From Drosophila miranda (taxonomy: Eukaryota > Arthropoda > Insecta > Diptera > Drosophilidae), in the NCBI RefSeq assembly GCF_003369915.1, contig NC_046675.1:24986001-25050000 (forward strand): 64,000 nt of DNA, read 5' to 3'. Numbering within the stretch: position 1 is the first letter of the stretch; each line of letters opens with the position of its first letter. Shown in pieces: positions 50,201-62,004 of the stretch. The position numbers and the translations under genes were made by a program. Below the pieces are notes generated by a model. It was not told where the DNA came from and did no database searches. It saw only the letters and a list, made by a program, of their open reading frames with translations.

Positions 50201-53200
50201 ATGAACATATATAGAGACAGTGTTGTTGCAGACAGTCGGTTGATAAGAAGCATTTTGTTTCTTTGAATGAGGCTGATAAGCGCCATTTAAAACGGAGCCA
50301 GAGCGAGAGCCAGAGGCGAGGTCAATTGACCTGCTTTTAGGCAGAGACTTGAGCACGTACATATGTACATACGTATGTACGTCCGTTCATCGGAACATCG
50401 GAGAGTGCTTGCCAGAGAGATCCCCTCTATACGAGGAACGGTCCCCCGCCATCACTGCTAATCTGTCAGTCGAGTGTCTGTTTGTTTGCTGTCAATTTTC
50501 AGGCCAAAAATGTAAACAAAAACGGGAATAGAAAAAATACTAAAAAGAAATATTCCACACGCTTCTAATTAACGAATAAATAGCACTTATTAAAGTACAT
50601 ATTCCTCTGACATACATATATATTTATTTATATACCAGAGTTTCTATATAACAGATGTTGACAATAAACAGGCGTCTGTGGCTGGTCTTATCAACCAAAA
50701 AGAGTATGCAAAATTGTTATTTAAATAATGTCTTATATGGAAAGAGAGAACTTTGAGATTATAATTTGTTAAAACTGAACTTTTGTCCTGTAACAGAGGG
50801 AAGAACATCATCTGAGCATCAGACAGAGCATTCCCTGATCTCTGGCGACATCAATTTTTAGGGTGAACAATTTCAATTAGGTTCACGTTGAACCGTGATT
50901 CAGATTAACACACTCCAACACTTCCACAATTCCATTTGCATTTGCTTTTCCATTTCCAGAGACCTCTAGATCGATCCCCAAGCACAAAGTAGTAGTTTCT
51001 GATAATGCAATTGTTGTTCAATCTACTATAGACATACATATTTTGCATACTGCAGTTAATCAGTACTAAAGAACGGGGTACCACTACTTACTATCCCACG
51101 CTACTATCCGTCAAGACAATGCTGTTCATTGGACGAACAATAGATGGATATTCATGCGGTTGTGTCCACCACCATTAGAAGTACATTAGGGTGCCGGTGC
51201 CCCCTCCTCCCCCACTCACAGGAGCAGCGGAGGCGACACACATGCAAGCTGCAAGAGAAATTCGAGATACGAGATACTCGTACTTTAACCGATGATGACG
51301 ACAACGGCTGCTGCTGCTGTTGAGGATCCAAACAAAGACGCCTTTTGTTGGTACGGATGGATGGTTGGTTGGATGGTTGGATGGATGGGTTCATGTCGTA
51401 TCTTTCTTTCTCCTGGCCCCTGGCCGCAACCGCAAATGACGCAAAATTGTCGCCAGCACACCCTCTCACACTCTCAAACTCACTCTCTCACACACACAGA
51501 AAATAAATCTCTTGACAAGATAACAAGATGCATCTTTGAGATACGATGGGCCACAAAAATACCGTTTAATGAGGCTGCCCCGACACGACACGCAGCTTGA
51601 CTATTTCTTAGATCTTGTCTCTAGAGAGGGAGTCGGTCACTCAAAGGATATTAGCCGGCTGCCTATTCTCATTGAAATCCATTCCATTCTTCTTCCTTTT
51701 TCGTGGCCGGGTCTCTGTGGCCATAACTCTTGTGACTTTATGTCCGTTCTTCCGTTCATTGTTTGACCACAAAACTGTCCAAAGACCCAGTCAATTTCTG
51801 GGATTGTAAGTGCTTCCTTCCGCCTTTTCTGTTGGACATAAAATTCAAATATTTAGAGCCCAAATGTGCAGCGTCAACAGAAAGGATTGTTGATTGGTTA
51901 GGTTCCAAAAAGCATTGAGAGTAGGGTACAAATTGATGGCGCTGCACTCCCACAAGAAAATCCTGAAAGGATAATGCAAATGAGGCACTTGAGAACCATC
52001 AGAAAAAGCCTCACATCTTATGAATATGTAATTTCTGCCCAGCCATGAATAGAATCCTGTAACAAAGACACTCAGCACTCAAGTGGCCATTGAGAGGCTT
52101 TCCTAGAGTATGGGAAAATATGTGTAAGTGTATGAAAAGAATCAAAATTAAGTGGAAAGTTTTCAGTTCTTCATCTGACTTGTGTCAAAGCTGCTGCTTA
52201 CTTTGAGAAAAAACCTTATTCAAATGCGTTATAAACCTTTTTTGCGCCATGACAACATATTAAATGGGTCTTAAGCCCTAAACAATGAGGTTTACACGCA
52301 GATTTACCTCCTCTTTTTCGTTCGTTGAAAAGTTTAAGCGATTAGTGCAATTTAGCGAAAATAATATGCGAAATTGCATGCTTCAACGCGCTCTCAATGG
52401 CACTCAATGCACTGCACCGCACACCACCGCACATACAGCGACACAACGACACATAGATAGTGCGAAAAGGGGAATCCCCGCTGAGCCACTTAATGTGGGA
52501 AAATTCTCGTCACTTGTCAGCACACGCCCACGGCTGGAACTACCCTCGGAATCTACTCATAGGATAAAAGTGTTAAAGTACAATGGACTCTTGGCAATTG
52601 TTGCAGATCGACAGAGAGATCCTTGCGAATGCGTAAAACTCAGTGAACATTAAAGTGCCAGACACAGACACAGACAATGGGAAGGTGGCATACAAACAGG
52701 AGCAAAAAGAAGCTGCTGACAAACAAAAAAAAGATACAGATACAGATACAGGGATCGTACGAGTAGAACTCATAATCCTTTCAATGCGCCACTTAAGCCG
52801 ATCAGGCGTGGCAACAAACGAAGAAAAGAGGAAACAGAAACAGAAACCCTTGCCCCGAAAACAGGACCCTACGCGTGCAGCCTCCGGTGGCATTCCATTG
52901 TGGACCATTTAGTGTGTGCGGTTCGTCGGATGTTTAACCCATTTGTGTTAGGGTTTGCTCTGGTTCTCGACTCAATGATGAAACTGAAACTCCGACAAAT
53001 TAGGGCACTCCGCATCCATTGGCCTTTGTTCGGAGTCTAAGGTCGGTGGACCCTTTCTTAATGCGGAAGATCATAATGTTTGCATCGAAGGGTTGATCTT
53101 GTTGATCTTGTTTTTGAGATCACCTTTTCGCTGTGATGTGATTTATATATTTGTATAGGCAGTGGCTATCTTGATTTGGGATATCCGAGTGCTGCTTAAG

Positions 53201-56200
53201 GATTCCTCCTTATTAAGGTTTGACTTTTGCACTCTCATCTTTGGTCTTTGATGCACGTGCCGCAGATAACTGAATGGGAGATGATGATATTTGATTGTGA
53301 ACTGTAATAAGAGTTATGTACATTGGGGGGATAAATAAAGTTCTATTGGAGCATCTTGGTCATCAAATAACATTACCTCGTTCAATTTTATTTCTTAATT
53401 TCATAAATAAAACCATAATTTCAATTTTCGCTACTACGCAAATTGTCCATTAGGCTTATTACGCAAACATCTATGCATTCGTACAATATTTGTGCGTCTA
53501 CTTTTTTGAAAGATTGAAATGCAAACCTTTTGTCGAACACCAAAAATCTGTTGATGGATGGGCCCATTGTTCGGGCTTGTCAGTTTCGCTTGGAGTTATG
53601 CAAAAACCAATTGTCTGGGGCGCACATCACATCACATCGGATTCGGATTACACCTGGTCTCTGGACCCTGGGTCCAAAGACTGACAGTGCAAACAGATTA
53701 TTTTCATAAATTAGACTTTATTAATCATTAAGACGACAGCAGCAGCAGCGGCCGCATGAGGTAACTTTCAAGACGGGATTCGGGAAAAGACAGGACGGAA
53801 CTTCTGTTGAAGGAGAACTGGTGCTGGCGAAAGGGGTGGGAAAGGATGTGCGGTCTAGGGCTTACAAACTGGACATTGGTCAGCGCATTGGTCAGTCACG
53901 CACGTAATTCCGGCATTACTCCCATCGGACAGCGGCGTAGAGCAGCGGCCAACGGGATAGCAAGAGTTCAGAGGTCATCACCGTACATTTTCTTGTTTCT
54001 TCTCACAGTCCAACAGTGACTGGACTCCGAACAGCAGGAAACTTAAGACGTTTTCACGATGAATTTTAATGATTTTTATATTCAAATGAGTTTTGCGCGG
54101 TGCTCCAACCCGTTTGCCCGGTTTCCCTTGGACCCAGGGGAGTGTCCGAGTCGCAGGACAGTGTCCCGATCTCGTATCCTGCTGATGCCTGGATTGGCTC
54201 GGTCAAGCTCTGTGCAAATCTCTTCCAAAATGGCCAACGTTACTGTGACCCCTTCCTTTAGCTTCCTCCTGCCTAGCTCTTTATTGTGTGGCCTCGGACA
54301 AAGGGTCAATCTGAAAGGGCAACAGTTGATGTTTAGAGCGCATGTGTTAGGCCCTGGCATGGGTGGCCATTTTGTTCGAAGGACCTCTTCACATTAACCA
54401 ACCGAATGGAATGAATCAACATTTTGTGGCAGAATGAAATGAATCAAATTTGTGGCAGAACCACACAAAAAAACTGAAATATTTTACCACATAACACAAC
54501 GAGTATTCTTCAGTATGTATAATAGGGGCCTGAACACCTAGGGCCTAGGACACCTGAATGAAACATACAGAGGAAGCTTATTTTATACAGTTGTTATATT
54601 TACCGATTGGGAGCTACAGGATCTAAAGAGAATGCTGCTTCTTGGCTCTTCACATCTTTGTAGTTCCCCGAACGAAAATATGATATCCGGTGGAGACACA
54701 CACGCATAAAGTGTTCATCTGAACTTTGTCACCGCCTCGTGTGCCCCATAAAAATGTAATTCATAACTTAATTCAAACGGTATCTGGTTGGTCTTATTAA
54801 TAAAACACTCTTTGGTTTTTATGCTTTTTTAACTGCCGGCCCTACGCTCTTTTTATAGCTACCACTTGACCAGCAGCGGCCTAATCGCCTAGGTTGGCTT
54901 TTGTGACACCTGCAGCTCTAGTTTGGGGGGGCCAGATCTTAAGATCACGGTGAAGTTGTCACTGCTTACTCCAGATACACACATTTGATCTTACCCGACT
55001 TCTTATCAAGGGTTTCGACGCTCTTCCTATCTTTATCTCTATTTACAGGTAGTGGTGCACTTCCGGAAGAAGTGCTGCTCGTTAAAAGAAAACCAAACCC
55101 CAATTTTAATGAAGATAAATCGAAATGGAGTCAAGGAACAATCCCACAGATTGAGCAACTGTTTGGGTTTGAAATTTCACTTTTTGACATCATCGCTGTA
55201 TAAACTACAGGATCTACGCGATACAGCCGAAGCATGTACCGAACGGTGACATTTAAATTAATAAACTCCAGGCGCGTAACTGCAGTCAATTATTCGGCCG
55301 AAAATATCCTGTTTCCAGCATCCAGTTTCGGCATCATCATCATCATTATTAACACTTTCCACGGATACTTGAACTACGTTTGGCAGTTGCTCGGGACGGC
55401 AGGGACGGCATCCTGGGTCCTGGGTCCTGGGTCCTGAGTCCGGGCTGGTCCGCTTGTTGTGTTTTTGTAATGCTATATAATTACACCATCAAGTTGACTG
55501 ATGACACGGAATGAATCTTTGTCGCTTCCCTTACACAACACACACACAAATCTGCATAAATTCATAATTTTTCTTCGCCACCCTGTGTACGGGACTCTCG
55601 TGCAACCCTTGCCCGCTTTAGGGATATCCGCTCACTAGGATTTGACTTTCCCCTCGGATTAGAGAGAGAGAGAATCGAAAAAATGTTCCCTTTGGAGGGA
55701 AGTGAGTTCTCAATGAATCGATTTTGCTGTACGAGCCCAAAGGGAGTTAAATAAATATTTAATATAACGATGTCCTTATTTAGTTAAGGAACTTTTCAGT
55801 TTCGTGGGTGGAACTAATGCTCCAATCTTCCAATTTGTAATCTATGGTGAATTCTCTTGAGGGAATGTAAATTTGTATCTTACTTTGCAATCAATGAAAT
55901 TCCAATGATTCCTTTATTTCTACAGGCTTCTTCAGGCAGCCACACCAGTTGAACTGTGAGTGGCGACCATTGACTGTGCCCTGATCTGATCCATACTGGC
56001 CATATGCCGACTGCTAATGCGCTTTCAGCCTCGATCTGTCATGCGGGACAATCGGAGATGTCAAAATTTTTGACACTTCAATTTCTTCGTCGCAAGAACA
56101 CGGAGACAAATGAGCAGCGCGTGTGTTTCCTTATTGCATTACGAATACATGCGAATATCCTGCCAGGACGAGGCTCTCACTCTACGGTGTGTAGGTGCAG

Positions 56201-59200
56201 CCGTCGTCTGTCAGACGCGTCTTGTCATGCATCAAAAAAAAAAAAAAAAGACAAAAAAGAAAAAAGATATGAAGAAAGGAAAATGGAAATGGAAATGGGA
56301 ATGAATAAAAGCCAAAAAGGGAACCAAGTCAAAGCAAACAGAATGAAATGGCAGCGAAGAAAATTAAATTGAAAATTTCAACACTGTGTAACAGAAGGAG
56401 AAAGGCTGGGGCAAGCAGAAAGCAAGAGGCATGCGACACGGGGAGGATGGCAGCCACCAGGTTGCCACAGTTGACTCTTTTGATAAACAAACAGACAGCG
56501 GACAGATGGACGGACAGACGGACGGACTGCAAAAATGTTGATTACAGCCAAACGAAGGAGAAACCAGCCAAAGGAACACCCAGCAACAGCCACAAACAGT
56601 AGAACCAACGGCACACGGCGACACATGAGACCGCAGCTTCCTTCCGCCTTTTAGTCGCAGCCGCAAAAGAACGTGCGCCAAAAAAACGAGCTGAAGGGAG
56701 GGCTTTTTATGCGGGGAACGAAGCTTGGAATACCCTAACAGACCCTTCATTGCTATGGAACATTAACGATGGGCAACTATCGAAAACAGAGGGACTGAAT
56801 AGTATATAAGTAGATACACCGAGCTGTAGGTCTGAAATACAAATCCTCATGTTAAATTTAAGATCGATTAAGAGTCTTCACTCTCTGCGTGGCAAACACT
56901 TTCTTAATGTTAGAAGCCTCTTCAAAAAGAGTACAGCGCGCTAAAGGGAATCACAGGAAATGAGAGGAGCAAAAAAAAGAAATATAAAATCCATTCGCGA
57001 GTCGCAACTTTTATGTGTACCAGCGGATCCATGTCAGTGCTTGGCTTTTGTGATATCTGGAACGAGTTGTCAAATAAAAGGCGGCAGGAAAAAAACACCA
57101 GGAGCTGGATCATTGACTTGGCTGGCTGCCATCAAAATGGCGTCTCGCCGGGGCAGGACTTTTACAAAAAAAAGCTGCACGAAAATCGATGTGGAAAAGT
57201 CAGCTGCGGGTGCTGTTGCTGCTACTGCTGCTGCTAGTGTTCATGCTTCACCTGTCGTCAGGACATTTTCCAGCTAAAACAAACACAAAATTTTAATCAG
57301 AAAAAGAGAGCAGAGGAGAGAAAAACTACAAATCACATTTCCTGTGGTAACGTCAACTTCCTGTTTGGCATGGAAATCTCCTAGTCACTGTTTCACACGG
57401 TGCCAGAACCCAACAGCGCTCGCTGCAACCGCTTTGATGTTGCATGCAACGAACGCTGCGGTGCGTCTATTTTCCGCTGTGTGTCATTTAATTGTCAGTC
57501 AGTCAAGGCACAGTAGTCCGTCAGTCAGTCAGTCCAGCAGTCAAGTCAGTCAACAAGGTAGCCCCCCAGTCCCTCAACTTGGTCAGTCATGCACTCAATC
57601 AGTGGCAGGACACTCCACTGTGGCAAGGATAACAAACTTCACCCTATCTGCCGCTGTGCACCCACCCCCTCAATGAAGGGCAGTTTTCAATTGTGGGCGT
57701 CGTGCACCCTCCACGGAAGTCGGACTTCCTAAGCGGAACTCCCTGCATTATCCTTCTATGGGAATGCTCTCCCTATAGTTAGGGACAAACTTTGTATTCA
57801 GCTGTGCTTGTAATTCCTTGTGGTTTATGGTCGCAACTCCTAATTGTTGCAGTTAGTTGCGTGCTGTGACTGGAACTCTTTCAAAATTATTTTGGAGAGA
57901 AAACATTTTGGAAACAGATTGGTACGGGCGTGATAAGAACTTGGTTTTGATCGTTGTTCAGTGAAACAACTTTGTCGGGGTACAGAAAGTGAAGCTGTAG
58001 GGAAAACTGAAGGGTTTATGGTTTGCTGTGAAAGGTAATTCTCATGATCGTAAGCACTAAGATAAGATACAGATGGTCCTTGGTAAAGATGCTTCTGTTA
58101 CATTGTTGTTTGTAAAATTAACAATTGTAAAACTCTTCAGGACGGATGCTGGGATAAGTCCAGAATTTTGTTACCATAAATATTTAAATACTTTGCATTA
58201 CTTTGTTTTATTTTAATGTTGAAAAACTTCCAATGAAGTTATGGAAGGGCACTTATAATCTGTTTCCAATTCTATTCCTATAAGTTGTACACCTCATCAT
58301 TAGCTAATCCCACTTAGCACCAAAGAACCACACTGCACCTGCTCCCACACCACTCGCAATCCCACCCACCCACACCACACTCGGATCGTATCCCCTGCGG
58401 TCCCACCAACTGAGATGCTGCTTAGCGGAAATAAATCTACCATTAAGATGCCTGACATTATTCAAAATACAGAATACCAAAACTACAGAATTCTTCAAAT
58501 GCCTACAAAAAAGATGTACTGGAATCGGAGGAGGGGATCTGGATGGGGCTGGGGCTGGAATTTCAGACTGGCTCTGGAGTTGGAAGAGCAGCGTTGGACA
58601 GCGGGATAATACCAAGGATGACGATGGGCAAAAAAGGCCATAAAATTGAATGTCAGACGTGGCAGAAACAGTCGAGAGGCAGCCACTACGAGTGGAGCGT
58701 GGAGGCATAAACGACTTCATTTTATCTTAATGTGCTAATAAATTTCCCAAAGACGAAATCTCTGCCAAAAACCAAATAAATTTACTAATACCAAAATTAA
58801 CACAGAGGCAGAGCGGCAGAGAGGCACATAGGCATAGGGGACATGTGAGGCATGCCACCGAAAATGAAATGGAGCGCCAAGCAGTTGACTGAGTGGCATG
58901 TGTGGAATCGAAGAAATGCAATTAAGGCAGCCAAATCATCTGGAGAACCAGTCGGGAGCTCTGGAGTCGGCACAGAGAGGGAGACGAGACCGACCCGCAT
59001 GATGTCTTAAGTGTTTAAGTAGCTAAACGCCTGACAACCGGAGGAGTTATGGCCCGGCCTGCAGCTTGAAGCTGGCGCGTGCTCCATTGGGCGCTCTCTC
59101 TCTCCCACAATCCACATCTAAAGTATTCTGTCAACACAGGGGAAAGGGATGGATGCCGAAAAGATCTTCGCTTGGTTCTGGCTGTTGTGATCGACACTTG

Positions 59201-60239
59201 AGACTTGTGCTGACAATTCCTCCCTCTCCTCTCCCTAGGAAAACGAAGTTTCCCAAATTGGATGGATGATTCGTAACTCCTAAAAGGGTTCATGTGGCCT
59301 TGTGCTCATAAATTTGATAATGCTCAAGTGCGTGGCATGGCACCTGAGTTGGATCGATGGGGAAAAGCAATTCATTCGAATGGTTTTTCAAATTACATAA
59401 AGTTGATATCTCAAGTTTTATGACCATTTATGGATCATGATGGAAAAATGCAATTTATATGACATTTATGACTGCAACAGCTGAAGAAATTAAAGATTCC
59501 CAAACTTTTCACAAATGGAAATATATTTAAGGCCGAACTTTTCTCAGTTTCATTCTTTTTCTAAAGATTAACGGTCAGTTTTGTGTCATTTCCTTTGGCC
59601 ACCCGGCTGGACGCGCCTTTCAAGCAGTTGCCACCCCTAAGAAGGGTCGCAGTACCGTACAGTCGAGCAGTACATGCAACCTCATATGCATTATTTTGCA
59701 TGTCTGGCAATTTAAGCAATTCATGCGTAAAGGTCAAAAGATCAACGCTGACAGAATTTGGAAGGGAATGGTACTGCTAGGGGGAAAGGCAGTTGCCTGA
59801 GGGAAGTTTTTCAATAGAATTTCTTGAGTTTTTCTTACGATAATGCTCTGATTTCCTTTTGCAGCATTTGCATTTGTCCATTGTCCAGTCCGCTGATTAG
59901 GCGTGAAGCTCGGATTTGAATAAGAAATTTCTACATCGGGTGGGGGGTTTTAAAGAATGCATTATTTTTGGGTTGACAGAATGCATTTATGTGTGTACTT
60001 TTCTGGCGGGAAAATGTTTGCCTATAGGAAGAAGAAGTAGATAGTCCAATATATTTCGGGTCAAAGAAAATAATTCTTGGACCCATCTTCCACTGTTTCT
60101 AAATTCTTAAAATGAACTCTTAAGTTTAGTTTTAATCTTCAATGAATAATATTTTGTAAATATTTATGTTATAATACAATCTTATTTTCTTCTCATGCTT
60201 ATATAATCAGTTTAGCCTCTATCGCTGTCTACATTTTTA
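47244..60239. other. 13-kb gene-poor region
   Basis: I find no recognisable protein, tRNA or rRNA. Simple repeats occur: ggtccat (47641-47661), tcctttagtc (47701-47719), cctgggt (about 55410-55432), GTCA (57494-57552) and a palindromic acat/gtac run (about 50357-50384). A short acceptor-plus-frame at 55050-55203 is noted but not called. Probably intergenic or intronic regulatory sequence. Confidence 0.5.
57494..57552 (+). repeat. Imperfect GTCA tandem repeat
   Basis: Runs of gtcagtcagtca broken by short spacers; simple repeat with no other signal. Confidence 0.8.
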
Positions 60240-60245
60240 CTTATA

Positions 60246-60250
<5 letters not shown>
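60240..60250. repeat. Target-site duplication, 3' side of LINE
   Basis: cttatatatat, identical to 61994-62004, directly abuts the poly(T) tract. Confidence 0.75.
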
Positions 60251-60308
<58 letters not shown>

Positions 60309-61993
60309 TAAGCGTTGAATCCGTACATTGCATATAACGTATCTTAACATCACTGGTAAATAATATTGGGGTAGCCAAACCTAATGCTAAATGCGAGAGG
60401 ACTTACAAAAAATATAATATTATAATATTGGGAGGGAAACTTAGAGTTGGCCAATAGTTTTGGCAAAACCCAATCTCTTCAACCGCCTCAAAGGCCTGGC
60501 AGGTAGTAATCGTCTGGCGAGCATACTATGGTGTCTAATTAGCCTGTCACTGTATCTGCTGGTGTGCCTTCCAATCTGCTCCTCTACTGTATGCAGATTC
60601 AAATCCCGATGTAGGGTGGAGCCACGCACGTACCAAGGGCAGTTCGTTATTTGCCTCATGGCGCGATTCTGCAAGACCTGTATCCGTTTATAGTTCGATT
60701 TGGCAGCTATACCCCAAATCTGCACACCGTAGAGCCAGATCGGGGCTACACAGTGTACATAAACTGCTCTTTTGGCTCTCAGTGACATGGTGCTTCTTCT
60801 GTTAATCAGCCACCGCAATTGCTGCATTCTTTGCCCACATTTACGAGCCGTAGCTTTCAAGTGTGGACCAAAAGTAAGACGCTTATCAAGGGTGATACCG
60901 AGATACTTTGCTTGCTCTGGTTGGTCCAAAGTTACGCCTTCAAACTTTATGGGTGGGGTGTGGTCTATGAGCGCTTTCAGGGTGAAGCATGGATTGGTGG
61001 TCTTCAGTGGGTTGACTTTTAAATTCCATCTTTTGCACCAAGCTGCCAAAGAGTAGAGGTACTCTTGGAGACCATCTGCTGCCTCAAGGCGGCACTTGGA
61101 GCTGTAGAGCAGTGCTATATCGTCCGCGTAGGTAGCAAGCAGAGCCTTACGGGGGGCCTCCATATGTTGCTCGCTTGGGGAGGGTAGATCTGCAGTATAG
61201 ATAGAGTAAAGCAGCGGGCCAAGGACGCTGCCCTGTGGAACTCCAGCTCTCATTTGGCAAGGTGTTGAATGTGTGTTCCTGAACCTGACCATAAACTGAC
61301 GTCCTTCCAAGTATGATCGTAGGACACCGTAGTATGGTGCTGGGAACAGTTTTTTAATTTTGCTCAATAGGCCGATATGCCAAACTCTATCGAAGGCTTG
61401 CTGCATATCAATGAAGACTGCATTGCAGTATTCTAGATCATCATAGGCCTGTAGGATGTGTCCTGCCAATCTGTGGACTTGCTCCACTGTGCCGTGTCCC
61501 TCCCGAAAGCCAAACTGGTGATCCGGCAAGATACGGCATTCCTTGATTATACTACCAAGACGATTGGCAAGAAGCCTCTCCCATACCTTAGATAAGGAAG
61601 ACAAAAGACTTATTGGCCGATACGACTCAGGGTCATCCTCCGGTTTTCCAGGCTTATGGATCATCAGGATTGTTGCTATCTTCCACTGCTTAGGGAAAAA
61701 CTGCATCCTTAACATGGCGTTAAAAATGAGCACTATGTAGAGTATCGCCCGATTAGGCAATGCTTTCAGTGTGGAATTGCACACTCTGTCAATGCCAGGA
61801 GCCTTCTTCCTCGGTAGGGACTTGATGACTTCAACAATCTCGTCAGCCCTGGCTGGTTTAATGGGTAAGGCCATTTGTAGAGGTGTTTGCAGACTATCTT
61901 TTGTCTCTTTGTACTGCGCCTCCGTGGCGAATTGGTAATGGGTGAACCTGTCCCCTAAATGATGTGCAAACGAATTGGCCTGCTCTTCTTCGT
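60251..61993 (-). mobile_element. 5'-truncated Jockey-clade non-LTR retrotransposon
   Basis: The element lies on the minus strand and is 1,743 nt long. It ends in a 56-nt uninterrupted poly(A) (poly(T) at 60251-60306) after a 134-nt 3' UTR, and is flanked by an 11-nt direct repeat. The 5' end is cut inside ORF2, just before the reverse transcriptase domain, so the endonuclease and ORF1 are missing. The open frame and pure poly(A) tail show that the insertion is recent. The truncated copy cannot move on its own. Confidence 0.93.
60441..61991 (-). CDS. Partial LINE reverse transcriptase (ORF2 C-terminal part)
   Basis: 516 codons are open from the truncation point to the stop; the first ATG is at 61874. 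Reverse transcriptase motifs are present in order: FIDMQQAFDRVWH (motif A), GVPQGSVLGPLLYSIY (motif B) and ATYADDIALLYS (the YADD catalytic motif C). The C-terminal part follows the Jockey pattern (ending near RRLKRLGFAKTIGQL). The frame has no stop or shift. Expression is unlikely because no promoter remains. Confidence 0.9.
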   Translation of the reverse strand, partial: EEEQANSFAHHLGDRFTHYQFATEAQYKETKDSLQTPLQMALPIKPARADEIVEVIKSLPRKKAPGIDRVCNSTLKALPNRAILYIVLIFNAMLRMQFFPKQWKIATILMIHKPGKPEDDPESYRPISLLSSLSKVWERLLANRLGSIIKECRILPDHQFGFREGHGTVEQVHRLAGHILQAYDDLEYCNAVFIDMQQAFDRVWHIGLLSKIKKLFPAPYYGVLRSYLEGRQFMVRFRNTHSTPCQMRAGVPQGSVLGPLLYSIYTADLPSPSEQHMEAPRKALLATYADDIALLYSSKCRLEAADGLQEYLYSLAAWCKRWNLKVNPLKTTNPCFTLKALIDHTPPIKFEGVTLDQPEQAKYLGITLDKRLTFGPHLKATARKCGQRMQQLRWLINRRSTMSLRAKRAVYVHCVAPIWLYGVQIWGIAAKSNYKRIQVLQNRAMRQITNCPWYVRGSTLHRDLNLHTVEEQIGRHTSRYSDRLIRHHSMLARRLLPARPLRRLKRLGFAKTIGQL

Positions 61994-62004
61994 CTTATAT
62001 ATAT
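61994..62004. repeat. Target-site duplication, 5' side of LINE
   Basis: cttatatatat, matching 60240-60250 exactly, at the point where the open frame stops. Confidence 0.75.

Noticed and set aside
54985-55249. Acceptor (TTTACAG) followed by two overlapping open frames
   Set aside because: The frame after the acceptor could be a terminal exon with a basic Cys pair, but no upstream exon or family is recognisable.
57138-57277. 46-residue Ala-rich ORF beginning MASRRGRTF
   Set aside because: The Ala run comes from a GCT microsatellite, and there is no splice, promoter or homology support.
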